Origin: Chthoniobacterales bacterium
Lineage (GTDB): Bacteria > Verrucomicrobiota > Verrucomicrobiia > Chthoniobacterales > JACTMZ01
DNA length: 28,162 bases
Direction: 5' to 3'
NCBI GenBank assembly: GCA_017853515.1
Contig: JAFMJK010000005.1
Coordinates: 1-28,162 of the forward strand
Numbering within the stretch: the first letter of the stretch is position 1; each line of letters begins with the position of its first letter. Below, piece by piece: positions 7,281 to 15,141 of the stretch. Below the pieces are notes generated by a model. That model made no database searches, was not told the origin of the DNA, and worked only from the letters and a program-made list of their open reading frames with translations. The translations under genes and the position numbers were made by a program.

Positions 7281-8518
7281 CACGAGCACCCCCTGTTCAG
7301 GCCGGTCGGCAAATCGAGCGTCTCATTGTCGGCCCGGGTGTAAACGGCCTGCACCACGCTGATGTGGCGCGTGGCGAACGCAGCTTCGCAATAAGCCAGA
7401 TAGTAATCCCACTTGCGGATGAATGCATCGTCGAATCCCTGCGCCCGCACCGCATCGGGCACGCGGTGGAAATTATCCCGCCAGACATGCAGCGTGCGCG
7501 CGTAATACGGCCCCATGTCGTCGAGGTCGTGGAGAAAAAGATCGCCGGTCCGGTTCAGCGCGGTATTGACCCGTCCGATGCTGTTGAGCAGCGAGCCCGG
7601 GAAGATATGGCGCTGGATGAAGTCCGTGCCACGCCGCAGCACCTCGTATTGCGCATCCGGGCACGTGATGTATTGCAGTCCGAGCAACCCCTTGCGCGCG
7701 AGCAGGCGGTGGCACTGCGCGAAATAACCATCGAGGTATCTGTCCCCCACCGCCTCGAGCATTTCGATCGAGGCGATCTTGTCGAATTGCCCGCGGATTT
7801 TGCGGTAATCCTCCAAAACAACATCGATCTGGTTGACCAGCCCTGCCGCCGCGATCCGCCGCGAAGCCTCGTCGAACTGCGCCTGCGAAATCGTCACCGT
7901 GGTGACATGACACCCGAAATTTTTCGCCGCGTGCATGGAAAAGCCGCCCCACCCGCTGCCGATTTCGAGCACTTGGTCGGATGGCTGGAGCCGCAGCTTG
8001 CGACAAAGAACATCATATTTGCGGATCTGCGCCTGCTCGAGCGTCATGTCCGGCCGGTCCCAGTAAGCCGAGGAGTAGGTCATGGTCGGATCCAGCCACA
8101 GCGCGAAGAACTCGTTGCTCAGGTCGTAATGCTCTTTGATGTTGCGCCGGCTGGTCCGCAGGCTGTTCGGCCGCAGCTTGTGCGCCACGCGATGCGCGAA
8201 ATTCATCAACCCGATCCGCCGGTCCGTCTTCCCCGAGCCCTCCAGCACGGTCGATTCGTCGGCATTGCGAATGAACCACGCAATCACTCCGACCAAATCA
8301 TCCGTCTCCCACAGCCCGTCCATGTAAGCCTCCCCGAAACCGACCGGCCCGCCCAAGACACAAGCACGGAAAAAGGCATCGTCTTTCACCCGGACCTCGG
8401 CCCGCGGCTCCTCCCCCAACCCGCCGAAAACCTTCTCCGAGCCGTCCGGCAAAACAACAAGCAGCCGGCCCCGCTGCATGCGGGCCAGCGCGGAAAAAAG
8501 GATCGGCGCGTAGTTCAT
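7280..8518 (-). CDS. cfa: Cyclopropane-fatty-acyl-phospholipid synthase
   Basis: Transfers a methylene group from S-adenosylmethionine to the cis double bond of unsaturated acyl chains in membrane phospholipids. The full 412-aa length includes the N-terminal lipid-binding-type domain and a C-terminal methyltransferase domain. Key stretches are IKEHYDLSNEFFALWLD with MTYSSAYW, SAM motif I VLEIGSGWGGFSMHAAKNFG, and IASIEMLEAVGDRYLDGYF; the C-terminal YYLAYCEAAFATRHISVVQ is characteristic. First gene of the five-gene minus-strand operon ending at 3542. Proteins of this type near DUF1365 and FAD oxidoreductases may make other methylated acyl chains, so a cyclopropane product is likely but not certain. 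Confidence 0.93.
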   Translation of the reverse strand: MNYAPILFSALARMQRGRLLVVLPDGSEKVFGGLGEEPRAEVRVKDDAFFRACVLGGPVGFGEAYMDGLWETDDLVGVIAWFIRNADESTVLEGSGKTDRRIGLMNFAHRVAHKLRPNSLRTSRRNIKEHYDLSNEFFALWLDPTMTYSSAYWDRPDMTLEQAQIRKYDVLCRKLRLQPSDQVLEIGSGWGGFSMHAAKNFGCHVTTVTISQAQFDEASRRIAAAGLVNQIDVVLEDYRKIRGQFDKIASIEMLEAVGDRYLDGYFAQCHRLLARKGLLGLQYITCPDAQYEVLRRGTDFIQRHIFPGSLLNSIGRVNTALNRTGDLFLHDLDDMGPYYARTLHVWRDNFHRVPDAVRAQGFDDAFIRKWDYYLAYCEAAFATRHISVVQAVYTRADNETLDLPTGLNRGCS

Positions 8519-8575
8519 GGAAAACCCGTAACCTTAGGCACACGGGGCGACCCGCGGAAGCTCCATTGGCGCGGT

Positions 8576-8604
8576 TTGACCCCCGATAGATGGAGCGGTA
8601 TTTT
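8576..8604 (+). promoter_or_regulatory. Sigma70-like promoter for the PEP-CTERM protease
   Basis: TTGACC (8576-8581) and TATTTT (8599-8604) are separated by 17 bases, good matches to housekeeping -35 and -10 elements. The predicted transcription start, about 8611, is only some four bases before the ATG at 8615, so the mRNA would be nearly leaderless. No comparably good promoter is visible for the divergent cfa gene in the same 96-base gap. Confidence 0.45.
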
Positions 8605-8614
8605 GGAACGGCCC

Positions 8615-9556
8615 ATGCGCGGACCCATTCTCACCACGGCCTTGCTTCTCGCGGCACACATGCCGGCGTCCGGACTTGTGCTCTGGGGCTTGGACAACAG
8701 CGCAAACCAGACGGACCCTGGTTCCGGCGCCCCGTGGAGCGCCGTGGCCAAAGTCACCAACAGTGGCGGTTCGCTGATCGAAGGCTCCGCGGTCTACCTG
8801 GGCAATGGTTTCATGCTCACCGCGAACCACGTGACCATGAATCTCACTTACTCGTTCGTCACCTTCGATCAAGTGGAGACCTTTGCGATCGATCCGACAT
8901 TCAACGACGGCGTGCGCACCTACGGCAAACAAGTCGCGCCAGGCGTGGATTTGGCTGTCTTCAAACTGACAAGCATACCGGCGAGCGCCACGGCCGCAGT
9001 GCTCTTGCCCACCGCGAACGAATCGTTCGGCTCATCATCGTCGGCCACCATGGTGGGCTGGGGAGTGGGCCGCAGCGCCTCGTCGCCTGTTGGCACGAAC
9101 ACCGTTGCTTGGGGCGATGGCTCGACGTCCGGCAAGCGATGGGGCTTGAACGCACCGCGTGCGAGCGCAAGTGTTTCTTACTCGGTAGGCTCCTCGAGCT
9201 ACACCAACTCCTCGCTCGTTACCTACACCGGCACAACCAACTCCCCGGTTCCGGGCAACAAGGGCCTCGGACCCAGCGAGGCCGGAGCCACGCTTTACGA
9301 CTCGGGCTCGGGCCTTTTCCAGCAAATAGACAGCCAGTGGTATCTGGTCGGGTTGACCACTGCCGTGCAGAGCCAAACAGCAAGTTCCACAACATTCGGA
9401 CTCGACTCGTCGGGCGGTGGCGACGCCAACTACTTCGCGCGCATCTCCAGTTACGACGAGCAAATCACCGCTCTTGTGCCCGAGCCATCCACCGTGTCGC
9501 TGCTGGCTCTTTCTGGCGCTGTCGTTGCGGCGCTCGCCCTCCGCCGCCGTCGCTAG
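8615..9556 (+). CDS. Trypsin-like serine protease with PEP-CTERM anchor
   Basis: A 313-aa exported protein. Residues 1-20 form a signal peptide (MRGPILTTALLLAAHMPASG). The chymotrypsin-fold triad is visible as LTANHV (His), GVDLAVFKL (Asp) and YDSGSGLF (Ser, in place of the usual GDSGGP). The C-terminus VPEPSTVSLLALSG, a hydrophobic helix and RRRR form a PEP-CTERM sorting signal, processed by exosortase, which is not in this window. The Ser/Thr/Gly-rich body is common for such proteins. It lies opposite to and inside the lipid gene cluster, and its stop codon overlaps that of the DUF1365 gene. Substrate unknown; loss of activity is possible given the altered Ser motif. Confidence 0.85.
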   Translation: MRGPILTTALLLAAHMPASGLVLWGLDNSANQTDPGSGAPWSAVAKVTNSGGSLIEGSAVYLGNGFMLTANHVTMNLTYSFVTFDQVETFAIDPTFNDGVRTYGKQVAPGVDLAVFKLTSIPASATAAVLLPTANESFGSSSSATMVGWGVGRSASSPVGTNTVAWGDGSTSGKRWGLNAPRASASVSYSVGSSSYTNSSLVTYTGTTNSPVPGNKGLGPSEAGATLYDSGSGLFQQIDSQWYLVGLTTAVQSQTASSTTFGLDSSGGGDANYFARISSYDEQITALVPEPSTVSLLALSGAVVAALALRRRR

Positions 9557-10353
9557 GACTTGCCTCGCAACGAGCGGTGCGGACGGAACACGCCGCGCTG
9601 ATCTTCGGCGCGTGTCTCCTTCCAGAAAAACGGCATCCGTTTGAGCCAGAGCCGGAAGGCCTGCCAATGGATCAGCCCGATGACCTTGAGCGTGATGAAA
9701 GGAAACTTGGCGGTGAATTTGGCGAGGTTGGCAAGGGTCAGTTCGCGCCGCTGTCCGGTCAGCGTGCTGACCAAAACCTTACCCTCCGCGTCGTAATCGT
9801 CGATGAAGACACGCAGTTTTTCGTCCGGCAAATGCAGGCGGAAATGGAAGTCGAGGTCGACCGGGCTGAACGGGGACACGTAGTAGTGCTTGGGCACACG
9901 GATCTCGAAGTCGCATTTGCCGTCCTTCGCGCCAGGGACGAGGTAGGGCTTCAGTTCGCGGAAGGTATTGCCCACTTCGACCACACCGGCGTGCGGGGTG
10001 CCATCGGCATTGTGGCAAAAATAGATCGTAATGGGGTTGAAGACATAGCCGAGGAATCGGGGAAAGAAGAGCATGCGGACGGAGCCGCCCGGTTCCAAGG
10101 GACAACCGGAACGCTCGAGGAACTCGCGCACGTTGTCGGCGACCGGACGAACGCCATCCCCGTATTGGAAATGGTCACTGTCCTGCAGGCTGTAAATGTT
10201 CGGACGGTTGACGCCGAAGATCTTCAGCTTCCGCGCGGCTTCCGACAACTCGCCGAGATCGAGGTAAAAATAGAAAACGCGGTAGAGGAATTCGTGTTGC
10301 TTCGGGCGCAGGCGCCGGTGGAAGACGTCGCACTCGTAGAAACACGAGTTCAT
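9553..10353 (-). CDS. DUF1365 family protein
   Basis: A 266-aa protein matching DUF1365: MNSCFYECDVFHRRLRPKQH at the N-terminus, FRFLGYVFNPI-like PRFLGYVFNPITIYFCH in the middle, and PKHYYVSPFSPVDLDFHFR later. The biochemical role is not established to my knowledge, but DUF1365 genes are very often paired with the amine-oxidase-like FAD protein and cfa, as here. The ATG at 10353 overlaps the upstream stop (ATGA), so this start is preferred to one 12 codons earlier. No signal peptide is seen. A role in acyl-chain modification or transport is inference from association. Confidence 0.85.
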   Translation of the reverse strand: MNSCFYECDVFHRRLRPKQHEFLYRVFYFYLDLGELSEAARKLKIFGVNRPNIYSLQDSDHFQYGDGVRPVADNVREFLERSGCPLEPGGSVRMLFFPRFLGYVFNPITIYFCHNADGTPHAGVVEVGNTFRELKPYLVPGAKDGKCDFEIRVPKHYYVSPFSPVDLDFHFRLHLPDEKLRVFIDDYDAEGKVLVSTLTGQRRELTLANLAKFTAKFPFITLKVIGLIHWQAFRLWLKRMPFFWKETRAEDQRGVFRPHRSLRGKS

Positions 10354-11624
10354 GTCCACGGATCCTCGCCGCAAACCGCGTGTGCGCACTGCACGGCCGA
10401 GGCCAGCGCGTCTTCGTGGAAGCCGTAGCGGAAGTAGCTACCGCTGAAAAAAACGCGCTGGTTCGGCGACGCGGCATTGATCGAAGGCAAATGGTGCTGC
10501 GCCGCCAGCGCCGCGCGGTCGAAGATCGGATGCGTGTAATTGGTGTGCCAGAGCACCTTGGCCGGATCGATGCGGTCGGCGTAATTCAAGCTGACAAAAT
10601 AATTCTCCCGATCGGAAACTCCCTGCAGGCGGTTCATCCAATAGTGGGTGGACGGGCGTTCCCCTTCCCCGCTCGGCTCCATGCGGTAATTCCACGCGGC
10701 CCAAGCCAACTCGCGCCGCGGCATGACGGTCGCGTCGGTGTGCAGAAGCGTTTCGTTGGCTTGGTAACGGAAAGCGGAGAGCAACTCTTCCTGCAGCGGC
10801 GTGGGGTGTGCGAGCATGGCCAGGGACTCGTCGGCATGTGCGGCGAGGATCGCGCGGTCGAAAGCATGCGCTGCGCCGTCTTCGGTCCGCACGGTGACAC
10901 CATCCGTGCCGCTTTCGACCGAGGCCACGGGTGTAGACGCGTGCGATGGCGGCAGATCGGCCAGCATGCGCTTCACGTATTCCCTCGATCCGCCGTCGAC
11001 GGTGAACCACGGATGATGCGTGGTGACGCCGAGAAACCCGTGATTGTGGAAGAATCGCACCAGCGTGGCCGCAGGAAAATCAAGCGCGCCGCCGGGCGTG
11101 ATGCTCCAGATCGACGCGCTCATCGGCACAAGGTAGAGACGCAGGAAGTCGTCGCCCAAACGGTGGCGGCGGACGAATTCGTCGATCGACATCGACTCGA
11201 GGGACTCGTCGTCGAGGGACGCATTGGCCACGCGGAAAAAACGGAGGATTTGCGCGAGCAACTTGAGAAAGCGCGGACGGACCAGATTGGCGCGTTGGGC
11301 GAAGACGCGGTTGAAACCCATGCCGTTGTATTCCACGTCCAGTTCGTCGTTCCGGACGCTGAAGCTCATCTCGGTCGGCTTGATCGGGACGCGGAGTTCG
11401 TCGAACAGGCGGACGAGATGCGGGTAGGTCACTTTGTTGAAGACCATGAAGCCCGTGTCGATGGGCACGCGGCGTCCTTGCTCGTCGACCTCGACCGTAT
11501 TCGAGTGGCCGCCGATGTGTTTTTCGCGCTCGAAGACCGTCACATCGTAGCGCTTGCGCAAAAGCCACGCGGCACCGAGCCCGGCAATGCCCCCGCCGAT
11601 GACGGCCAAGCGTTCTTTGCTCAT
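10350..11624 (-). CDS. FAD-dependent amine-oxidase-family oxidoreductase (COG2907 type)
   Basis: A 424-aa flavoprotein. The N-terminal Rossmann motif is VIGGGIAGLGAAWLL (GxGxxG at G10, G12, G15), followed by an acidic E at the end of the second strand (VFEREKHIGGHSNT). FFSGSYFRYGFHEDALASA is the C-terminal FAD-binding region. Proteins of this type next to DUF1365 and Cfa proteins are thought to desaturate or oxidise acyl chains rather than amines. The ATG at 11624 has a purine-rich AAGGGGAAAAAGA upstream, one of the better ribosome sites here. It is preceded by a 70-base inverted repeat and overlaps the DUF1365 gene. Confidence 0.87.
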   Translation of the reverse strand: MSKERLAVIGGGIAGLGAAWLLRKRYDVTVFEREKHIGGHSNTVEVDEQGRRVPIDTGFMVFNKVTYPHLVRLFDELRVPIKPTEMSFSVRNDELDVEYNGMGFNRVFAQRANLVRPRFLKLLAQILRFFRVANASLDDESLESMSIDEFVRRHRLGDDFLRLYLVPMSASIWSITPGGALDFPAATLVRFFHNHGFLGVTTHHPWFTVDGGSREYVKRMLADLPPSHASTPVASVESGTDGVTVRTEDGAAHAFDRAILAAHADESLAMLAHPTPLQEELLSAFRYQANETLLHTDATVMPRRELAWAAWNYRMEPSGEGERPSTHYWMNRLQGVSDRENYFVSLNYADRIDPAKVLWHTNYTHPIFDRAALAAQHHLPSINAASPNQRVFFSGSYFRYGFHEDALASAVQCAHAVCGEDPWT

Positions 11625-11634
11625 TCTTTTTCCC

Positions 11635-11704
11635 CTTGTAGCGGCGGTCTGTGACCGGCGCTGCTTTTTTCCATGTTCCGGCGGTCACAGACCGCCGCTA
11701 CAAG
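11635..11704. repeat. Long perfect inverted repeat (GTAGCGGCGG type)
   Basis: Left arm 11635-11657 and right arm 11682-11704 are perfect 23-base complements, beginning CTTGTAGCGGCGGTC and separated by a 24-base loop containing a T run. It fills the gap between the desaturase and the FAD oxidoreductase. A run of uridines after the stem is missing on the minus strand, so it is not a standard terminator, but as RNA it would make a very stable hairpin and could set the relative output of the flanking genes. Confidence 0.85.
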
Positions 11705-11718
11705 AAGACAGTGCACCC

Positions 11719-12678
11719 TCACGCCGAAACCCGCGCGCTGATCTGGTCTTCCTGGCGGTAGGCGGACTCGGGCACGGGACGCAGATTTTTGACGATCCCG
11801 AGCCAAGAGAGCAACTTGAGCATGTAGTAGGTCGGATCGAACTCCCACCAGTAGAAGCCTTGGCGCGCGGCGGCCTGGTAGCGGTGATGATTGTTGTGCC
11901 ATCCCTCGCCCAAAGTGATGAAGGCGAGAATCATGCTGTTGCGGCTGTCATCACCGGTGTCATAGCGCTTCCGGCCGAGCACGTGGGCGAGCGAGTTGAT
12001 GCAGGATGTGCCATGGAAGAGGAACGTTGTGCTGATGAAAAATCCCCAGACCAGCATCTGGAGCGGCGAGGTGCCGAGAGCCGGGACGAAGGCCTGCAGC
12101 AGCCAGCCCCATCCGAGCATGACGAGGGCGAGAAAGAGCGGCCCGATGAGATCGAAGCGGTTGAGAAAGACGAGTTCGGGATATTTCGAGAGGTCCTTGA
12201 TTTTGGAATAGTCGGTCGGGAAATTGCAGCTGCTGGTGATCCACCCGATGTGCGACCAGAGGAAGCCCTGCACGCCGGGCGAGTGGAAATCCTCTTCCTC
12301 GTCGGAATGTTTGTGGTGGTGTCGGTGGACCCACGCCCACCAAAGCGGACCGCGCTGCGTGCAGGTCAGGCCGAGGAACGCGGCGACGAACTGGCCGGCG
12401 CGCGAGATCTGGAAAGTTTTGTGGCTGAAATAGCGGTGGTAAAAACCGGTGATAAGGAACATGCGCGCGAAATAGAGAAATGCCGCGGTGGCCACCGCGA
12501 CCCAGCTCCATCCGGTCCAAACGACACCGAGGCACCCGAGATGCAGGATGAGGAAAGGCACGAGCCGCCCCCACTCCATGCGTTCGGGTTGGTTGCGGAT
12601 GACTTCGGCGTCGCCCTCGAAGTAGTCGCTGTCGAGGAAATTGACGATGCGCCGGAGCGGCGAAGCGGATGCGGGCAT
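11719..12678 (-). CDS. Acyl (delta-9 type) fatty acid desaturase
   Basis: Integral membrane di-iron desaturase that introduces a cis double bond in an acyl chain, using O2. All three histidine boxes are present: H81-RYFS-H86, H118-RH-HH122 in WVHRHHHKH, and H261-NN-HH265. Hydrophobic segments flank the boxes in the usual 2+2 pattern. The 319-aa length fits bacterial acyl-CoA or acyl-lipid desaturases. The start is 4 bases after the parB stop. It would provide the unsaturated substrate needed by the two CFA-family enzymes in the downstream genes. Whether it works on CoA, ACP or phospholipid chains cannot be told. Confidence 0.93.
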   Translation of the reverse strand: MPASASPLRRIVNFLDSDYFEGDAEVIRNQPERMEWGRLVPFLILHLGCLGVVWTGWSWVAVATAAFLYFARMFLITGFYHRYFSHKTFQISRAGQFVAAFLGLTCTQRGPLWWAWVHRHHHKHSDEEEDFHSPGVQGFLWSHIGWITSSCNFPTDYSKIKDLSKYPELVFLNRFDLIGPLFLALVMLGWGWLLQAFVPALGTSPLQMLVWGFFISTTFLFHGTSCINSLAHVLGRKRYDTGDDSRNSMILAFITLGEGWHNNHHRYQAAARQGFYWWEFDPTYYMLKLLSWLGIVKNLRPVPESAYRQEDQISARVSA

Positions 12679-12682
12679 GGCT

Positions 12683-13573
12683 CTATTCCTGGGGCAAACC
12701 TAGCTGCGCGAGGAGGCGCTGCAAGTCGTCGTTGCCGTAATACTCGATGAGGATCTTCCCTTTCTCGTCGCCGTGGTGGATTTCCACGCGGGTGGAGAGG
12801 TGCTGTTGGAGACGGTTCTCGAGATGGCGCACGGCGGGTGAGACCTCGCGCGCGGCACCTCCCCGCTTTTTGCGCGGTTTCCCGCCTTTGGTCAGGTGGT
12901 CGTTGACCGCTTCCTCCGTGGCGCGCACGGAAAGACTGCGCCGCAGCACCTGGCCCGCGATGGCGCGCTGTTCCTCATGGGCGCGCAACCCGAGGAGCGC
13001 TTTGGCGTGTCCGACGCTGAGTCGACCCTGCACGAGATGCCCCTGCACTTCGGCATCGAGATCGAGCAAACGCATGGTGTTGGCCACGGCAGCGCGGCTT
13101 TTGCCGACTTTTTTCGCGATATCTTCCTGCTTGAGTTTGAATTCGTTGGCGAGACGCGCGTAGGCCTGCGCTTCCTCGATGGGATTGAGATCGGAGCGCT
13201 GGAGATTTTCCACCAGCGCGAGCTCGAGAACTTCGAGGTCGGTCGCTTCGCGGACGATGACCGGAACCTCTTTGAGCCCGGCCTGACCGGCCGCGCGCCA
13301 ACGACGTTCGCCGGCGATGAGTTCGAGAAGCCCGTTGACCTGCCGCACGATGAGCGGCTGGATGATGCCGTTTTCACGGACGGAATCGACGAGTTCGCCC
13401 AGGAGCTCGGGAGCAAAATTCGAGCGGGGTTGCAGCGGACTGGGAACAACGCGCGTGAGCGCGACGCTTTGCACGCGCTCGCCCGCCGCCTCGGCGGCGG
13501 CCACGGCAGCAGCGGCGGCTTTGGAGGGCGAGATCAGGGCGCCGAGCCCGCGTCCGAGAGATGGTTTGGCCAT
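12683..13573 (-). CDS. parB: Chromosome partitioning protein ParB
   Basis: CTP-dependent DNA clamp that loads at parS sites near the origin and spreads to guide chromosome segregation. The 296-aa protein has the N-terminal KPSLGRGLGALI motif (ParA-contacting region), the CTP-binding GERRWRAA motif, ENLQRSDLNPIEEAQAY, a helix-turn-helix (EDIAKKVGKSRAAVANTMRL) and a C-terminal dimerisation domain ending LAQLGLPQE. parA, usually immediately upstream, is absent: the upstream gene is a Gly-rich secreted protein. No parS-like TGTTTCACGTGAAACA was seen in the window. The downstream desaturase is only 4 bases away. Confidence 0.95.
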   Translation of the reverse strand: MAKPSLGRGLGALISPSKAAAAAVAAAEAAGERVQSVALTRVVPSPLQPRSNFAPELLGELVDSVRENGIIQPLIVRQVNGLLELIAGERRWRAAGQAGLKEVPVIVREATDLEVLELALVENLQRSDLNPIEEAQAYARLANEFKLKQEDIAKKVGKSRAAVANTMRLLDLDAEVQGHLVQGRLSVGHAKALLGLRAHEEQRAIAGQVLRRSLSVRATEEAVNDHLTKGGKPRKKRGGAAREVSPAVRHLENRLQQHLSTRVEIHHGDEKGKILIEYYGNDDLQRLLAQLGLPQE

Positions 13574-13757
13574 GAGGCGGGAATCCTACGCGAGCGGAGC
13601 GGGTGTTGGAAAGTTCGCCCTCGGCCCAGGCGGATAGCAACCGGCGCAGACTCAAACGATTCGATCAGCCGGGCGGGGAACTGCGGGATGGTTGGCGGGC
13701 GCGTAGCAATTTTGGGCGACCGGATTCCCGGAGCACGAAGGTGCCGCCAGAGCGGGC
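13574..13757. other. 184-base gap upstream of parB
   Basis: Separates the secreted Gly-rich protein gene from parB. It must hold the parB promoter if parB is not read from upstream, but I see no convincing -35/-10 pair, RNA gene or repeat here. Confidence 0.4.
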
Positions 13758-14300
13758 TCAGTTGCCGTAGATCGATCCGCCGCCCGTGGTGCCACCGCCG
13801 GAACCACCGCCGAAGCCGCCGGGCAGAGCGGGAGGCACTCCTCCACCACTGGTGCCACCTCCGCCGTCGGGGGTCTGTGTCGCGCCCGGTGGCGTGATGG
13901 GCGCGCCGGCAACAGCATTATTGACCGCTTGGGTGATCAAGGCCGCCATGGCCGGATTGGCCTGGATGGCGCCTTGGGCAATTTGCTCGGCAACTTCCGG
14001 CAAAGTGACGATGCCGTCATCGGGGTCGATGACCTGCTTGTTGTCGCCAGCGCCCGTGTTCGGGAAGCGGCCGGTTTTCTGCACGTTCTCCATCGCCGCT
14101 TGGACTATCTCGACGGCGTCGTCGGGATTTTCTTTCACCGCGGCGAAGACGGCCTCGCGGATTTGCTCGGGCGACGCGTTGTTCCAGTCCACTCCCGGCG
14201 GAAATTTGATCTCCGGGGCCGCGAAGGTCACGGCAGCCGAAACGACCAAAGCAAGAGCTGCGCAGAAGACGACACGAGATGAGGTCGATCGGGGGGTCAT
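13758..14300 (-). CDS. Secreted Gly-rich hypothetical protein
   Basis: I do not recognise this family. The 180-aa product has a clear signal peptide (SSRVVFCAALALVVSAA, cleaved near TFAAPE), an alpha-helical middle with two similar modules (SPEQIREAVFAAVKENPDDA, then VAEQIAQGAIQANPAMAALI), and a low-complexity tail rich in Gly, Pro and Ser ending GGGSIYGN. I chose the ATG at 14300 because AAGAAGG lies five bases upstream; an ATG nine codons earlier has no ribosome site and would put charge ahead of the signal. It is followed by parB after 184 bases. Probably a periplasmic or envelope protein; function unknown. Confidence 0.7.
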   Translation of the reverse strand: MTPRSTSSRVVFCAALALVVSAAVTFAAPEIKFPPGVDWNNASPEQIREAVFAAVKENPDDAVEIVQAAMENVQKTGRFPNTGAGDNKQVIDPDDGIVTLPEVAEQIAQGAIQANPAMAALITQAVNNAVAGAPITPPGATQTPDGGGGTSGGGVPPALPGGFGGGSGGGTTGGGSIYGN

Positions 14301-14399
14301 GGCCTTCTTAAATTCGTGCCGATCCATCGGGATTTCAAGTGATTTGTGCCCATTTCGGTGGCCAGCCGGAGATCTTGCTTTTAGGTTTTCCCCGTGGAA

Positions 14400-15110
14400 A
14401 TGGCGCCAAGCAAAGTTATCGCGCGCCTGGCGCTATGGGACGACCCGGTCCCGCGGGATGGACCGGAACAGATGGCCTGCGACGAGGTCTTGGTGAGCTT
14501 GGCCGAGACCCCGATCCTCCGGGTTTTCCGCTGGCGGTCTCCTTGGGTCAGCGCGGGTTTTTTCACGGCAATGAACGATGCCGCGCGGGCCCGGCCGGAC
14601 CTCCCCGCCTGCCGCCGATGGACAGGCGGTGGAATCGTGGTGCATGACGGGGATTTCACTTTTTCTCTGATATTGCCGCGCGGCGAACGGCTGGCCGCCG
14701 AGCGGCCCGGCGAAAGCTACCGCTTGATCCATGCGGCCTTGGCGGAGGCGCTCCGCGAGCAGTGTTATGCGGCAGTGTTGTCGGACAAGGCAGCGGGCAA
14801 CTCCGGGGAGTGCTTTGTCGGCGCGGTGGAGCACGATGTGGTGCTGGACGGCCGAAAGGTGGCCGGCGGTGCCCAGCGGCGCACCCGGCGCGCATTGCTG
14901 CACCAGGGGTCGGTGCAGGGGGCGGCGAAACTGTCCCGCGCCTTCGGTCCGGTTTTCGCCGGGGCGCTGGCCGCCTCTGTCGGAGATTGGCGTAGCCCGA
15001 CCGGGTTGGAGGAGCGGGTCGCGACCCTGACAGTGGAGAAATACGCAAACCCCGCCTTCCTGCGGGGTGGTCGCGGGTCTATGGTCTTTACAGGAGCCGC
15101 CACCTCGTAA
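14400..15110 (+). CDS. Lipoate-protein ligase A/B family protein
   Basis: Predicted to attach lipoyl, octanoyl or a related group to a protein lysine, or to move it between proteins. The 236-aa protein has the family ACDEVLV start of the catalytic fold, the substrate loop RRWTGGGIVVHDGDFTFSLI (usual form RRxSGGGxVxHxxGNxxxS) and the lysine motif DGRKVAGGAQRR, with HQGSV following. The Asn of the usual GN is replaced by Asp. It is divergent from the Gly-rich protein gene. A GTG two codons earlier (14394) is an alternative start. It could be an octanoyltransferase, a lipoate ligase, or a non-catalytic relative. Confidence 0.78.
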   Translation: MAPSKVIARLALWDDPVPRDGPEQMACDEVLVSLAETPILRVFRWRSPWVSAGFFTAMNDAARARPDLPACRRWTGGGIVVHDGDFTFSLILPRGERLAAERPGESYRLIHAALAEALREQCYAAVLSDKAAGNSGECFVGAVEHDVVLDGRKVAGGAQRRTRRALLHQGSVQGAAKLSRAFGPVFAGALAASVGDWRSPTGLEERVATLTVEKYANPAFLRGGRGSMVFTGAATS

Positions 15111-15141
15111 ATGATCCGCGGCCCTTTTTCGGGGACCGCCG

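Noticed and set aside
7364..8614. Upstream extension of the protease frame to 7364
   Set aside because: The frame is open by chance antisense to cfa; the signal peptide and promoter set the start at 8615.
11658..11704. Rho-independent terminator after the desaturase
   Set aside because: On the minus strand the stem is not followed by a T run; the T-rich stretch is in the loop on the plus strand.
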